This document shows positions 1 to 6,531 of a DNA stretch of 23,133 bases, one piece after another. Numbering within the stretch: position 1 is the stretch's first letter; each line of letters opens with the position of its first letter. The position numbers and the translations under genes are program-made. Source of the stretch: a virus; IMG/VR virus record IMGVR_UViG_3300030107_004106, positions 1-23,133 of that record. One strand, 5' to 3'. The notes below the pieces were generated by a model. That model was not told the origin of the DNA, ran no database searches, and saw nothing but the letters and a program-made list of their open reading frames with translations.

Positions 1-52
1 TTTCTTTTTCTTCAATCTTTTCTTCTTTTTTACCGAGCCATTTTTTGAACAT
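1..52 (-). CDS. Start of a lysine/glutamate-rich protein, cut by the window edge
   Basis: An ATG at 52 opens a frame reading MFKKWLGKKEEKIEEKE that runs off the window without a stop. It overlaps the end of the upstream gene by 23 bases, an arrangement common here. The visible part is strongly charged. No convincing ribosome binding site is seen, so the start is tentative and no function can be given. Confidence 0.4.
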   Translation of the reverse strand, partial: MFKKWLGKKEEKIEEKE

Positions 53-269
53 TTTCTGGATACCTTGACTTGAGTAGCTGTATTCTGTCTTCAGCATCTA
101 CCAAACTGTCGAGAGCTTCTCTTAAATTCTGGTGGAAGTCGCCAGTAGAGTGATCTCCAATGCCAACAGCTTTATTAAGTAAAAGGTCAAGGGAAAGCTC
201 TGCTTTTGATTTATCCGTCAGAGCCTCTTGATAGAGATACTGTATCGCGTGAGTTTTGTGGTCAGGCAT
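30..269 (-). CDS. Small hypothetical protein, 79 aa
   Basis: The gene has a very good ribosome binding site, AAGGAGAGG, just before its ATG, which fixes the start. The product is soluble and probably helical, with many Leu, Asp, Glu and Lys residues and no Cys, signal peptide or membrane segment. It lies 10 bases downstream of the glycosyltransferase gene at 280-1119 and is probably in the same transcript. I do not recognise the family. Confidence 0.75.
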   Translation of the reverse strand: MPDHKTHAIQYLYQEALTDKSKAELSLDLLLNKAVGIGDHSTGDFHQNLREALDSLVDAEDRIQLLKSRYPENVQKMAR

Positions 270-279
270 TTTCCTCTCC

Positions 280-1119
280 TTACAGTTTCTTAAAATAAAA
301 CTTAACTTCGTTATGTGTGCAATTTACATTTTGGAAAGCATATTGCATACCCCAAAAAGATATTACTTCATTATTTAAATATCTCTTGTTTAATTCTTCT
401 TCTGTGTAAGAATGTACTTCTCCAGAAACCATAGTTTCGTCATATTGGACACAATTACATGGAATACTGAAAAGTATACTTTGTTTAAAAGAAGCCATAT
501 GCTTTTTAGCAGATTGGTCTGTACCACAAGAATAGACAGTGTTTGCCTCCCAGCTCCTCAAGCTATCAAATTCCCTCTTTGTTGAAAACTTTAACAGCTC
601 TTTAGGTCTATATATATGACCGTCTAATGAAATAGGATAGCCATAATTACAACGACGTTCGTAATCAGAGTAATTCCATTTTATTCCTATTTCGTTTTCT
701 CGATACTTACTCAGTTTAATTTTCCAACTCTCAAGATAGTTTTGCAATTTAGTGTTCAAGCCTAATCTCAAAGAAAAACAAAGGACTTCGTCGTCTATGA
801 GTTCTTCTACTATATTGCTTGACACTGAAACTCTTTTGTAAACTACGCAGTCATCAACCATTCCACATATGTAATCTGATTTGCAGGACTCAATACATTG
901 CAAAAAATCTTGTAGAAAGTCTTCTTCTTTTTGCCAGACTATGTTGGGTAGAATTTTTTCGTTTATTAATTTTTCATAGCCTTCTTTGAAATTATCGTCT
1001 GTGTAGGTATAGAGTATTTTAATTTCATTAAAGAATGAAGGCATGTTCTCAGCCACGCTTTCTAAAAGAAATCTAAGCTGCATGGCTCTATTTTTAGAAG
1101 GTATAAAAAGATCAATCAT
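280..1119 (-). CDS. Glycosyltransferase-like protein (GT-A fold, GT2-like)
   Basis: The 279-residue product begins MIDLFIPSKNRAMQLRFLLE, the usual opening strand and helix of GT2-type enzymes, which bind a nucleotide sugar. Residues 82-92 read DYICGMVDDCV, where the Asp pair at 89-90 sits in the place of the metal-binding DXD motif. No membrane segment is seen, so the enzyme is probably cytoplasmic. The ATG overlaps the stop of the PAP2 gene as ATGA, so the two are translationally coupled. Two further glycosyltransferase genes lie upstream in the same run. The fold call rests on the N-terminus and the DD motif. The acceptor and the sugar are unknown, and the C-terminal half has no motif I recognise. 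Confidence 0.72.
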   Translation of the reverse strand: MIDLFIPSKNRAMQLRFLLESVAENMPSFFNEIKILYTYTDDNFKEGYEKLINEKILPNIVWQKEEDFLQDFLQCIESCKSDYICGMVDDCVVYKRVSVSSNIVEELIDDEVLCFSLRLGLNTKLQNYLESWKIKLSKYRENEIGIKWNYSDYERRCNYGYPISLDGHIYRPKELLKFSTKREFDSLRSWEANTVYSCGTDQSAKKHMASFKQSILFSIPCNCVQYDETMVSGEVHSYTEEELNKRYLNNEVISFWGMQYAFQNVNCTHNEVKFYFKKL

Positions 1120-1799
1120 TGTTGTTCATACTTTGTTCCCTTTAGGTTCTCCTTAATGTTTTGCCACAATAATCTAGTCATAATCATCGAAGCGTCATTG
1201 TCAGACTGATAATGTACCCCTTGAAGAACTCTACCTCTTCCAACCATAGCGCCAATTTCATAGAGCTTAGTTTTGTGTTCAGGGTAAATACTAGATAACA
1301 CTTCGGCTATAACTGAGCCTTCTGCTTGATGACCGCTAGGATAAGCTGGGGTTTGATGGGTACTGGTTTGTATTACAGATATTGTAAAACCAAGATGAGG
1401 AGCTATCTGAAAAGGTCTAGCTCTTCTATAGTGATACTTTAGTTTCAACCATATTGGATAAACATTTTCCAAGACTAGATCAATTAATTCTTTAGGATAG
1501 GTTAATCCATTCCTCTTCAGGTAAGGCATAAACAGGTCAGAAGGTTCTTTATCAACAGTCATGACCAAATCAAAGTCTTCTTTTGACAAGTTTCTGGTGA
1601 CTCTCTCAAGTTCCTGTAGGTCTAGCTTTGTAGAGTCGCTAGTGTTTTCAGGAGGAGCAGGAATTAAGTCAATCCAATCAACAGTTACAAGAGGAGTGTC
1701 TTTTTGCATCTCCTTTTTGTCTTTTTCTCTTGGTTGACCCTCGTATTTAATCTGATTTATTTCTTCAGAACCACCGGTCGCATTAAGTATGTGAATCAT
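1116..1799 (-). CDS. PAP2-superfamily phosphatase, soluble
   Basis: This 227-residue protein has the three-part PAP2 phosphatase signature in order: K121-x6-R128-P129, then PSGH at 154-157, then R190-x5-H196-x3-D200. H196 would be the nucleophile and H157 the general acid. The Ser that normally precedes the third-motif Arg is Gly here. No signal peptide or membrane helices are visible. That separates it from integral-membrane lipid phosphatases and suggests a cytosolic enzyme nearer to the soluble acid phosphatase or haloperoxidase branch. I chose the ATG at 1799, because the frame extends upstream only to a TTG. The start lies inside the end of the GT4 gene and the stop overlaps the next gene as ATGA. 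Its place between glycosyltransferases suggests it dephosphorylates a sugar or lipid-linked intermediate, which is inference. Confidence 0.85.
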   Translation of the reverse strand: MIHILNATGGSEEINQIKYEGQPREKDKKEMQKDTPLVTVDWIDLIPAPPENTSDSTKLDLQELERVTRNLSKEDFDLVMTVDKEPSDLFMPYLKRNGLTYPKELIDLVLENVYPIWLKLKYHYRRARPFQIAPHLGFTISVIQTSTHQTPAYPSGHQAEGSVIAEVLSSIYPEHKTKLYEIGAMVGRGRVLQGVHYQSDNDASMIMTRLLWQNIKENLKGTKYEQQ

Positions 1800-2907
1800 C
1801 TTTTTCAATAGCCTCTATAATTTTTTGAGCTGAGTTTTCCCAGCTAAATTTTTTGGCGGTGTCTATACCAGCTTGGTTTATGTTTAACTCATCCTTTTTC
1901 TTTTTCTCATGAACACTTCTCATATGTTCAGCCAAAGAAGTGATTTGCTCATCTTTAATAGAAGCCCATTGTCCTTGACCTCTAAACCAAAAATTGTCTT
2001 TGGCATCTTCTTTTTCATTAGTGTCTACAAGAAGACAGTTTTCTTCATTGCAAAACTCTGTATGCGCTGAATAGTTTGTAGCAATTACTTGCTTGCCACA
2101 ACTCATCATTTCAAGAAGTTCCAAATTCCAACCTTCAGCCCTAGCAGGAAACACACCGCAATCAGTCTGTGTCATAATATTATACACATCTTGCTGCGTT
2201 TTCTGTCTTGGTATGATACGTATCTTTTCTCCTAATTTAGAACTTCTATAAAGACGTTCCCATCTAAAATTTTCTTCTTCAGGATAGAAAGGGTTATCTG
2301 CCATCATCCAAAGTTCAACATCATCATCTTCATTAAAAGCTTCATTAAATGCTTTTACTAATATGTCATGACCTTTTCTTACTTCCCATTTTCCGCAATT
2401 AAAGAATATAGTTTCTTTTCTGTGAGAAACCGCTTCTCTAAAAATTGACCTGTCTACTCCTAATGGAACCACATGAGTATGCTCTTTGACGTAATCTTCT
2501 CCTCTTATATTTGATAAGCTTTCTACAATTATACCCTTTGCCCACTCAGAAGCGACCATCCAGTTGTCCAAATAATGAAGATGGTGTAATTCTAAATCGG
2601 TAAAACGGTCTAACTCAAAAATGGGAAAGCCATATTTTGTTCCATTCCCCACAAATTGTGACATATCATGCTGATGCCACATTTTGATTGAAGGAGCCTG
2701 CCAGTTTGGAGTTCTGGCTGCTCCAATAGACATCTTTAGCATTTGAGTATATTCTTCTGGAGCTTCTATTGGACCGATTGGAAATAGAGCTACATCATGT
2801 TTTAGTTCAATTAATGCCTTAGATATATTAAGTCCAGAAACCCCATATCCAAGCTGGTTAATAGGACAGGCTAAATTGATTGAGTGTGTTGTATCTAAAA
2901 AAGACAT
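1783..2907 (-). CDS. Family 4 (GT-B fold) glycosyltransferase
   Basis: The 374-residue product has a two-domain GT-B layout. The N-terminal domain has a glycine-rich loop, NQLGYGVSGLN, near residues 18-27. The C-terminal domain begins around FFNCGKWEVRKGHDILVKAF (168-187), the usual strand and helix that open the donor-binding half. The diagnostic E-x7-E motif is E258-E266 in AEGWNLELLEMMSCGKQVIA, followed by the Gly/Ala-rich turn typical of GT4 retaining enzymes. No membrane segment is seen. The ATG directly abuts the stop of the small membrane protein upstream (TAAATG), so translation is probably coupled. The sugar donor cannot be read from the sequence. Confidence 0.9.
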   Translation of the reverse strand: MSFLDTTHSINLACPINQLGYGVSGLNISKALIELKHDVALFPIGPIEAPEEYTQMLKMSIGAARTPNWQAPSIKMWHQHDMSQFVGNGTKYGFPIFELDRFTDLELHHLHYLDNWMVASEWAKGIIVESLSNIRGEDYVKEHTHVVPLGVDRSIFREAVSHRKETIFFNCGKWEVRKGHDILVKAFNEAFNEDDDVELWMMADNPFYPEEENFRWERLYRSSKLGEKIRIIPRQKTQQDVYNIMTQTDCGVFPARAEGWNLELLEMMSCGKQVIATNYSAHTEFCNEENCLLVDTNEKEDAKDNFWFRGQGQWASIKDEQITSLAEHMRSVHEKKKKDELNINQAGIDTAKKFSWENSAQKIIEAIEKDDSHT

Positions 2908-3027
2908 TTATTTTTTCTTCCTTCTTTTTAATACTTTTTTTTCTTCGTGTCTTAGAGTCATGAACATGATAGCTGCGACACCTAATTCTATTGCCCAAGC
3001 TAGTAATCCAGCCATTAATCCAGTCAT
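2908..3027 (-). CDS. Small single-pass membrane protein, 39 aa
   Basis: The product reads MTGLMAGLLAWAIELGVAAI and then a short basic tail rich in Lys and Arg, which predicts one membrane helix with the tail in the cytoplasm. The ATG overlaps the stop of the upstream glycosyltransferase gene as ATGA, and the stop abuts the next start as TAAATG. Both junctions are the kind seen between real genes throughout the window, which is the main support. It may act as a membrane partner for the adjacent glycosyltransferases, but that is only position-based inference. Confidence 0.6.
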   Translation of the reverse strand: MTGLMAGLLAWAIELGVAAIMFMTLRHEEKKVLKRRKKK

Positions 3028-3989
3028 ACTTTGTCTCTTAGTAAAGTTTTTAGTTGTTCGATCTGGTTTTTCCAATAACTCAATTTTATTTTACTCATAT
3101 CAAACTGTGACATGCTTAATCTTTTTAGTTGGTTTTTCAGAAACTCTGGATTTATTTCTCTCCATTCGTTGACTTTTACATGAGGCATATCATTCATGTA
3201 AGAATACGCACTATGATTTCTTACTATAGGAACACATCCCGAGTAAAGACATTCAAGCATCCTATAACAATCTAAACCATTCCCTTCAGGACAAAGCGCA
3301 AATGAATGTTGTGACAAATCTTTTATATATTCTTTGTACGGTTTAGGGTCATTGACTATTGTAACCCAATCTGGATCGAGTTGCATATAGGCATTTTTCA
3401 TCTTAAACCTATCTATTGTGTTGTCTTGCCAATTCAAATACATCCAATTCACTCGGTCAGAGCGATTAACTAGAAGCGGGTTTGTTAGGCTGTAACAAGG
3501 CTCATCTTCTCGTTTATGAACCCCTAAAGGTATGTTTACTATTCTATCATCTTTTACCTGAGCATTAGAAGTAAACCATTTAACTATATTGTTTGGTATT
3601 TCAGGGAATGTAGAATAAGTATAGGCATAGCATTTTACAGAATACTTATCTTCTATGTTGCATTTATCTAGCTCACATCTTGGTGGTATTTGTAGAGCTT
3701 TATAACCAAGATTTGCAATGTCTGATTCCAAGAATGGAATGAACTTTAGCATGTCTATAGAAACGGGATGTTCCTCTTGCAAGGACACCCCGAAATCACT
3801 GAAAGCACTTATTACTATGTATTTATTGTCGGTAAGTTTGCACTTTTCAAAGAACTTGTGAATGTGTTCTATATTACAGTACACAACTCCAGATTCAGGT
3901 ATTGATCCGTCATCTGAATTTGAATCATAGCTTGTTTCCGCTAGATCCATCCAAGACTTTGTATATATTATATCCGTTTTGTCTATCAT
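3024..3989 (-). CDS. Exostosin-like (GT47-type) glycosyltransferase
   Basis: The best signature is near residues 229-256: SFALCPEGNGLDCYRMLECL followed by YSGCVPIV. This matches the nucleotide-sugar-binding region of exostosin-like GT-B enzymes, where a CPxGxG-D-x-R-x-x-E pattern is usual. The 321-residue protein has no signal peptide or membrane segment and contains several Cys residues. The start is an ATG preceded by AAAAAAGGCAA, and it overlaps the end of the small membrane protein gene upstream by 65 bases. The downstream 39-residue membrane protein starts on its stop codon. With the GT4, GT-A-like and PAP2 genes it forms a four-enzyme cassette. The substrate is unknown. Confidence 0.75.
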   Translation of the reverse strand: MIDKTDIIYTKSWMDLAETSYDSNSDDGSIPESGVVYCNIEHIHKFFEKCKLTDNKYIVISAFSDFGVSLQEEHPVSIDMLKFIPFLESDIANLGYKALQIPPRCELDKCNIEDKYSVKCYAYTYSTFPEIPNNIVKWFTSNAQVKDDRIVNIPLGVHKREDEPCYSLTNPLLVNRSDRVNWMYLNWQDNTIDRFKMKNAYMQLDPDWVTIVNDPKPYKEYIKDLSQHSFALCPEGNGLDCYRMLECLYSGCVPIVRNHSAYSYMNDMPHVKVNEWREINPEFLKNQLKRLSMSQFDMSKIKLSYWKNQIEQLKTLLRDKV

Positions 3990-4125
3990 TTGCCTTTTTT
4001 GTCCCTCTAGCTTTATTTTCTAATTCTATCAAGAAGGCAAGGATAATGAATACACAAGTAAATAATAATCCGGCTAAAACCAAAACGGTAATCAATTCCC
4101 TGTTAAGTCTATCTAATAACTTCAT
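3925..4125 (-). CDS. Small single-pass membrane protein, 66 aa
   Basis: The start at 4125 is chosen because GTGAGGTTTGAT precedes it, with GTGAGG as ribosome binding site. The product has a short basic N-terminus, then one long hydrophobic helix around residues 14-34 (VLVLAGLLFTCVFIILAFLI), then a charged tail. The last 65 bases overlap the next gene in another frame, so the C-terminus is less certain than the membrane part. I do not recognise a family. Confidence 0.6.
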   Translation of the reverse strand: MKLLDRLNRELITVLVLAGLLFTCVFIILAFLIELENKARGTKKANDRQNGYNIYKVLDGSSGNKL

Positions 4126-4133
4126 ATCAAACC

Positions 4134-4289
4134 TCACTTAACACTCAAATATATGTCTATCAAAAGACCCAAAGAGGCTCCCGCAAATAATATAGGAGCT
4201 ACAAACAAGGCTAATAAAAAAATATAACTTCTTAAAAGTAAGCAATCCTCTTTAGTTATCCCTTTTAGATTTCTCATTAGGGATTTCAT
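4134..4289 (-). CDS. Small membrane protein, 51 aa
   Basis: Residues about 20-46 are strongly hydrophobic (SYIFLLALFVAPILFAGASL), predicting one long or two short membrane segments. I use the ATG at 4289, which has AAAGG about 9 bases upstream. A second in-frame ATG at 4277 is possible and the frame is open further upstream. The N-terminal part overlaps the end of the preceding gene. The gene belongs to a run of five small envelope-associated genes. Confidence 0.55.
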   Translation of the reverse strand: MKSLMRNLKGITKEDCLLLRSYIFLLALFVAPILFAGASLGLLIDIYLSVK

Positions 4290-4587
4290 TAGAAGAACCT
4301 TTCTGAACTCCTGCATTGCGGAAGTTCTTAGCAAATTCTTGGAAGCCCTTTATAACCTCTTCTCTTGCTATCGGTCTTGATATTCTTCTAATTGATGAGT
4401 GCATCTCCTCTTCTATCATGCTCAAAAACATTTCAAGTTTCATAGCAGTATCATTAATAAACATATTACTATGAATCGCATTAGATTCGAGCTGGCTTAT
4501 TCTTTTTTCCAATCTGTAATTGTTCAATCCTAAACATCCTATCGTAATTGCCATTATTACTAGGCAGAGTATGTTTAGTTTCTTCAT
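4252..4587 (-). CDS. Membrane-anchored coiled-coil protein, 111 aa
   Basis: The product starts MKKLNILCLVIMAITIGCLG, which is a signal anchor or possibly a lipoprotein signal with Cys at residue 18. A short coiled-coil stretch follows (RLEKRISQLESN), then a helical acidic/basic region and a hydrophilic tail. TTAGG about 7 bases upstream of the ATG serves as ribosome binding site, inside the end of the preceding gene. The layout resembles small phage inner-membrane proteins such as spanin-like or Rz-like proteins, but no lysis gene is visible nearby, so I do not assign that role. Confidence 0.7.
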   Translation of the reverse strand: MKKLNILCLVIMAITIGCLGLNNYRLEKRISQLESNAIHSNMFINDTAMKLEMFLSMIEEEMHSSIRRISRPIAREEVIKGFQEFAKNFRNAGVQKGSSNEIPNEKSKRDN

Positions 4588-4589
4588 TG

Positions 4590-4991
4590 TTAAAACCTAA
4601 ATTGAAAGTAAAACCCGCCAAATGGCATTGGGTATACGGGAACAGGCTGCGGTTGGATTATAATAGGAGGACAACACATACCGCATCCACACCAATGGGG
4701 GTGAAAGTTATGGTTGTTCCTAACCCAACTGTAATTCCTGTAGTAAGGATAATACATTGGTTGTCCAATTATGATTCTTCCTTGAGTATGGTTTTTTTGA
4801 ACAGGAGGCTGAGCCTGTCTAGGCTGTTGCCATTGTTGTTTTCCAAAACCCTGTGGTCTTTGAATAGGAACTCCAAATCCTTTTGGTAATTCTTTAGCTT
4901 GAGGTTTAGGAACCGTTATTACTCTTTTTTCTTGAGCTTTCAGTGTTCCAGTAACCATCAAAATCGCCAATATTATCAATACCTTTTTCAT
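4590..4991 (-). CDS. Secreted Pro/Gln/Tyr-rich protein with a Cys cluster
   Basis: The 133-residue product has a clear Sec signal peptide, MKKVLIILAILMVTGTLKAQ, with cleavage likely after LKA. The mature part is low in complexity: a Lys/Pro stretch, a Gln/Pro-rich stretch near residues 45-70, a Tyr-rich stretch (QPMYYPYYRNYSW), the Cys cluster HWCGCGMCCPP and a Pro/Phe-rich end. GAGG upstream of the ATG supports the start. The five clustered Cys residues could form disulfides or bind metal. The composition resembles secreted structural or adhesive proteins, and a second Tyr-rich secreted protein is encoded at 17993-18397. No family is recognised. Confidence 0.75.
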   Translation of the reverse strand: MKKVLIILAILMVTGTLKAQEKRVITVPKPQAKELPKGFGVPIQRPQGFGKQQWQQPRQAQPPVQKNHTQGRIIIGQPMYYPYYRNYSWVRNNHNFHPHWCGCGMCCPPIIIQPQPVPVYPMPFGGFYFQFRF

Positions 4992-5127
4992 AATAGAGCC
5001 TCTTTATCTTTCTTAAATGCCTTCTTTCTATTCTTTGCATGAACCTATCTAGTCGCTTAAAACCAGTCTTTGATCCATCATCCGAATAGCCACAAGCGAC
5101 AGATAGTAATAGGAATAAAATATTCAT
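4906..5127 (-). CDS. Putative short lipoprotein, 73 aa
   Basis: The N-terminus MNILFLLLSVACGYSDDGS looks like a lipoprotein signal with a lipobox-like LSVAC, followed by a strongly basic region (RIERRHLRKIKRLYY). The sequence GGTGGTGAT just before the ATG can serve as ribosome binding site. The last 86 bases overlap the next gene in a different frame, which is long for this genome. The gene may be real with a variable tail or may end earlier in related phages. Confidence 0.5.
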   Translation of the reverse strand: MNILFLLLSVACGYSDDGSKTGFKRLDRFMQRIERRHLRKIKRLYYEKGIDNIGDFDGYWNTESSRKKSNNGS

Positions 5128-5128
5128 A

Positions 5129-5245
5129 TCACCACCACATATTAAACTTGCTTAAAACGTAAATTAAAAATATGAAGAACGCTGTACCACTAGCGTAATA
5201 CGCATTTTCAAAAACAAACTTTATAGTTGAACAAATTTTTTTCAT
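5129..5245 (-). CDS. Small membrane protein, 38 aa, start site in a hairpin
   Basis: The peptide begins MKKICSTIKFVFENAYYASG and continues with a hydrophobic helix (TAFFIFLIYVL), so it is a single-pass membrane protein. GAGGTGA, 4 bases before the ATG, is a strong ribosome binding site. Both that site and the start codon lie in the 3' arm of a 9-bp inverted repeat. The stop is immediately followed by the next gene's start region. Confidence 0.6.
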   Translation of the reverse strand: MKKICSTIKFVFENAYYASGTAFFIFLIYVLSKFNMWW

Positions 5246-5280
5246 TTGTCACCTCAAATGTTAGGTTCCTAGTGACAAAT
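5244..5280 (-). promoter_or_regulatory. Hairpin covering a ribosome binding site
   Basis: On the minus strand ATTTGTCAC and GTGACAAAT form a perfect 9-bp inverted repeat with a 19-base loop. The 3' arm contains GTGA of the GAGGTGA ribosome binding site and the first two bases of the ATG at 5245. Pairing would therefore hide the start of the 38-residue membrane protein. A smaller TAGG/CCTA pairing lies in the loop. This is a likely translational control element or a polarity signal after the DUF1501 gene. Confidence 0.55.
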
Positions 5281-5295
5281 CCTCCTCAATGCCTA

Positions 5296-6531
5296 TTAAA
5301 GAATAGACTCTGTGCCAACATCCAAGAAATAACGTGGCCTTCCAGCCATGTCTAATCTCTGCGTGTGTTGGTCAATACCAAAGTGTTTAAGTAATGTTGC
5401 TGTTAAATTCTGTGGGTTGTGCGGGTCTGTCTTTGGTTCTTCTGCTTTAGAAGTAGATTCACCAAGAGCATGCCCCATAAAGAAATCTCCACCAGAAATC
5501 ATTAATGGTGATAATTTAGGCCAATGATCTCTACCAGAGTTGGCATTAATTTTATACGTTCGGCCAAACTCTCCGGTAACAACAACCATAATATCTTTAT
5601 TAAGACCTCTATCGTGTATATCTTTGATTAGAGCAGTAAGAGCTTTATCGACTGGAGGAACTCTACCCTTTAATGACTTAGAGATATTAGAGTGCATGTC
5701 CCAGCCACCATATTGGACTGTAACGAATTTAGTGCCTCTTTCGGCAAGTCTTCTGGCTAGAAGTAGCTGTTCTCCAATGCCACTTCCATACTTTTCTAAA
5801 TTCTTTGAGTCTTCTTTTTTAACATCAAAAGCATCTGCAATATTACCAAGAAGCATATTGTAGGATTGATCGCGCAGGCCAGTATTGTCTCGCAATCTAT
5901 CAAGACCCGTAAGCAAATCCTGACGACCGAGAAAATGCTCTCTATCAATTTTAAGCTGTAGGTTTTTAACACCTTCGCCAGTGGCTTCATAAGGTTTGTA
6001 ATCAGTACCTAACCAAGCTCCACCATCGTAAGTAATGTTATTGACTCTTACATAAGCTGGCATACCAGTAATTGGATTATTCGATCCATACGAACTAGCG
6101 ACCATAGAACCGTATGAAGGGTTATAAGCTGGTGATAATGGCGTATTGTCTGTGCTGTTATAACCAGTCATTACCCAATGAGTACCAGTTCTATGACTAG
6201 CATTACCATGAGCAAACGATCTTACAACAGTCATCTTGTCACCAACTGTTGCTAAGTTTTCCCAGTCAGCGCCAATTCTATAGCCAGCATTTGTTTTAAC
6301 CCAGCCATTGACTGCTCTGACATTATCAGGAGCATCTGGTTTTGGGTCGAATGTTTCTACTTGTGTTGCTCCACCGCCAAGCCAAATCCATATAACGGAT
6401 TTATCATTTGGCGATAAACATAAAGGAGCGTCTTCTGCTTTTATATCTGATAGTCCAATAGCGCTTAGTCCAGCACTAATACCACCAACTCTTATAAAAT
6501 CTCTACGGTTGAATTGTAAATCTATCATCAT
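5296..6531 (-). CDS. DUF1501 family protein with Tat signal peptide
   Basis: This is a complete 411-residue DUF1501 protein. It begins with a twin-arginine signal, NRRDFIRVGG (RR at 9-10), a hydrophobic stretch and a likely cleavage site near IKA-ED, so it should be exported folded. Hallmarks follow in order: GGGATQVETFDPKP near 51-64, a HGNASHRTGTHWVMTG block near 108-123, YGGWDMHSN near 274-282, TGEFGRT near 319-325, GRDHWP near 333-338, and a GID/GRP block at the end. DUF1501 belongs to the alkaline phosphatase/sulfatase-like superfamily, its activity is not established, and it is abundant in Planctomycetota. The ATG at 6531, preceded by AAGG, lies inside the end of the upstream phage gene, so this is not a separate insertion. 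A phage copy is unusual. Confidence 0.92.
   Translation of the reverse strand: MMIDLQFNRRDFIRVGGISAGLSAIGLSDIKAEDAPLCLSPNDKSVIWIWLGGGATQVETFDPKPDAPDNVRAVNGWVKTNAGYRIGADWENLATVGDKMTVVRSFAHGNASHRTGTHWVMTGYNSTDNTPLSPAYNPSYGSMVASSYGSNNPITGMPAYVRVNNITYDGGAWLGTDYKPYEATGEGVKNLQLKIDREHFLGRQDLLTGLDRLRDNTGLRDQSYNMLLGNIADAFDVKKEDSKNLEKYGSGIGEQLLLARRLAERGTKFVTVQYGGWDMHSNISKSLKGRVPPVDKALTALIKDIHDRGLNKDIMVVVTGEFGRTYKINANSGRDHWPKLSPLMISGGDFFMGHALGESTSKAEEPKTDPHNPQNLTATLLKHFGIDQHTQRLDMAGRPRYFLDVGTESIL

Noticed and set aside
2876-3172. Plus-strand open frame
   Set aside because: It lies opposite three well-supported minus-strand genes, has no ribosome binding site and encodes a low-quality hydrophobic sequence.
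3902-4141. Plus-strand open frame
   Set aside because: It is antisense to two minus-strand genes and no other feature of the window is on the plus strand.
4548-4889. Plus-strand open frame of 113 codons
   Set aside because: It is opposite the secreted protein gene, which has a signal peptide and ribosome binding site; the plus frame has neither.
5540-5863. Plus-strand open frame inside the DUF1501 gene
   Set aside because: DUF1501 motifs cover this stretch on the other strand, so this is a shadow frame.
5796-5990. Second minus-strand frame inside the DUF1501 gene
   Set aside because: The DUF1501 frame is unbroken and carries family motifs on both sides; this frame has no family likeness.
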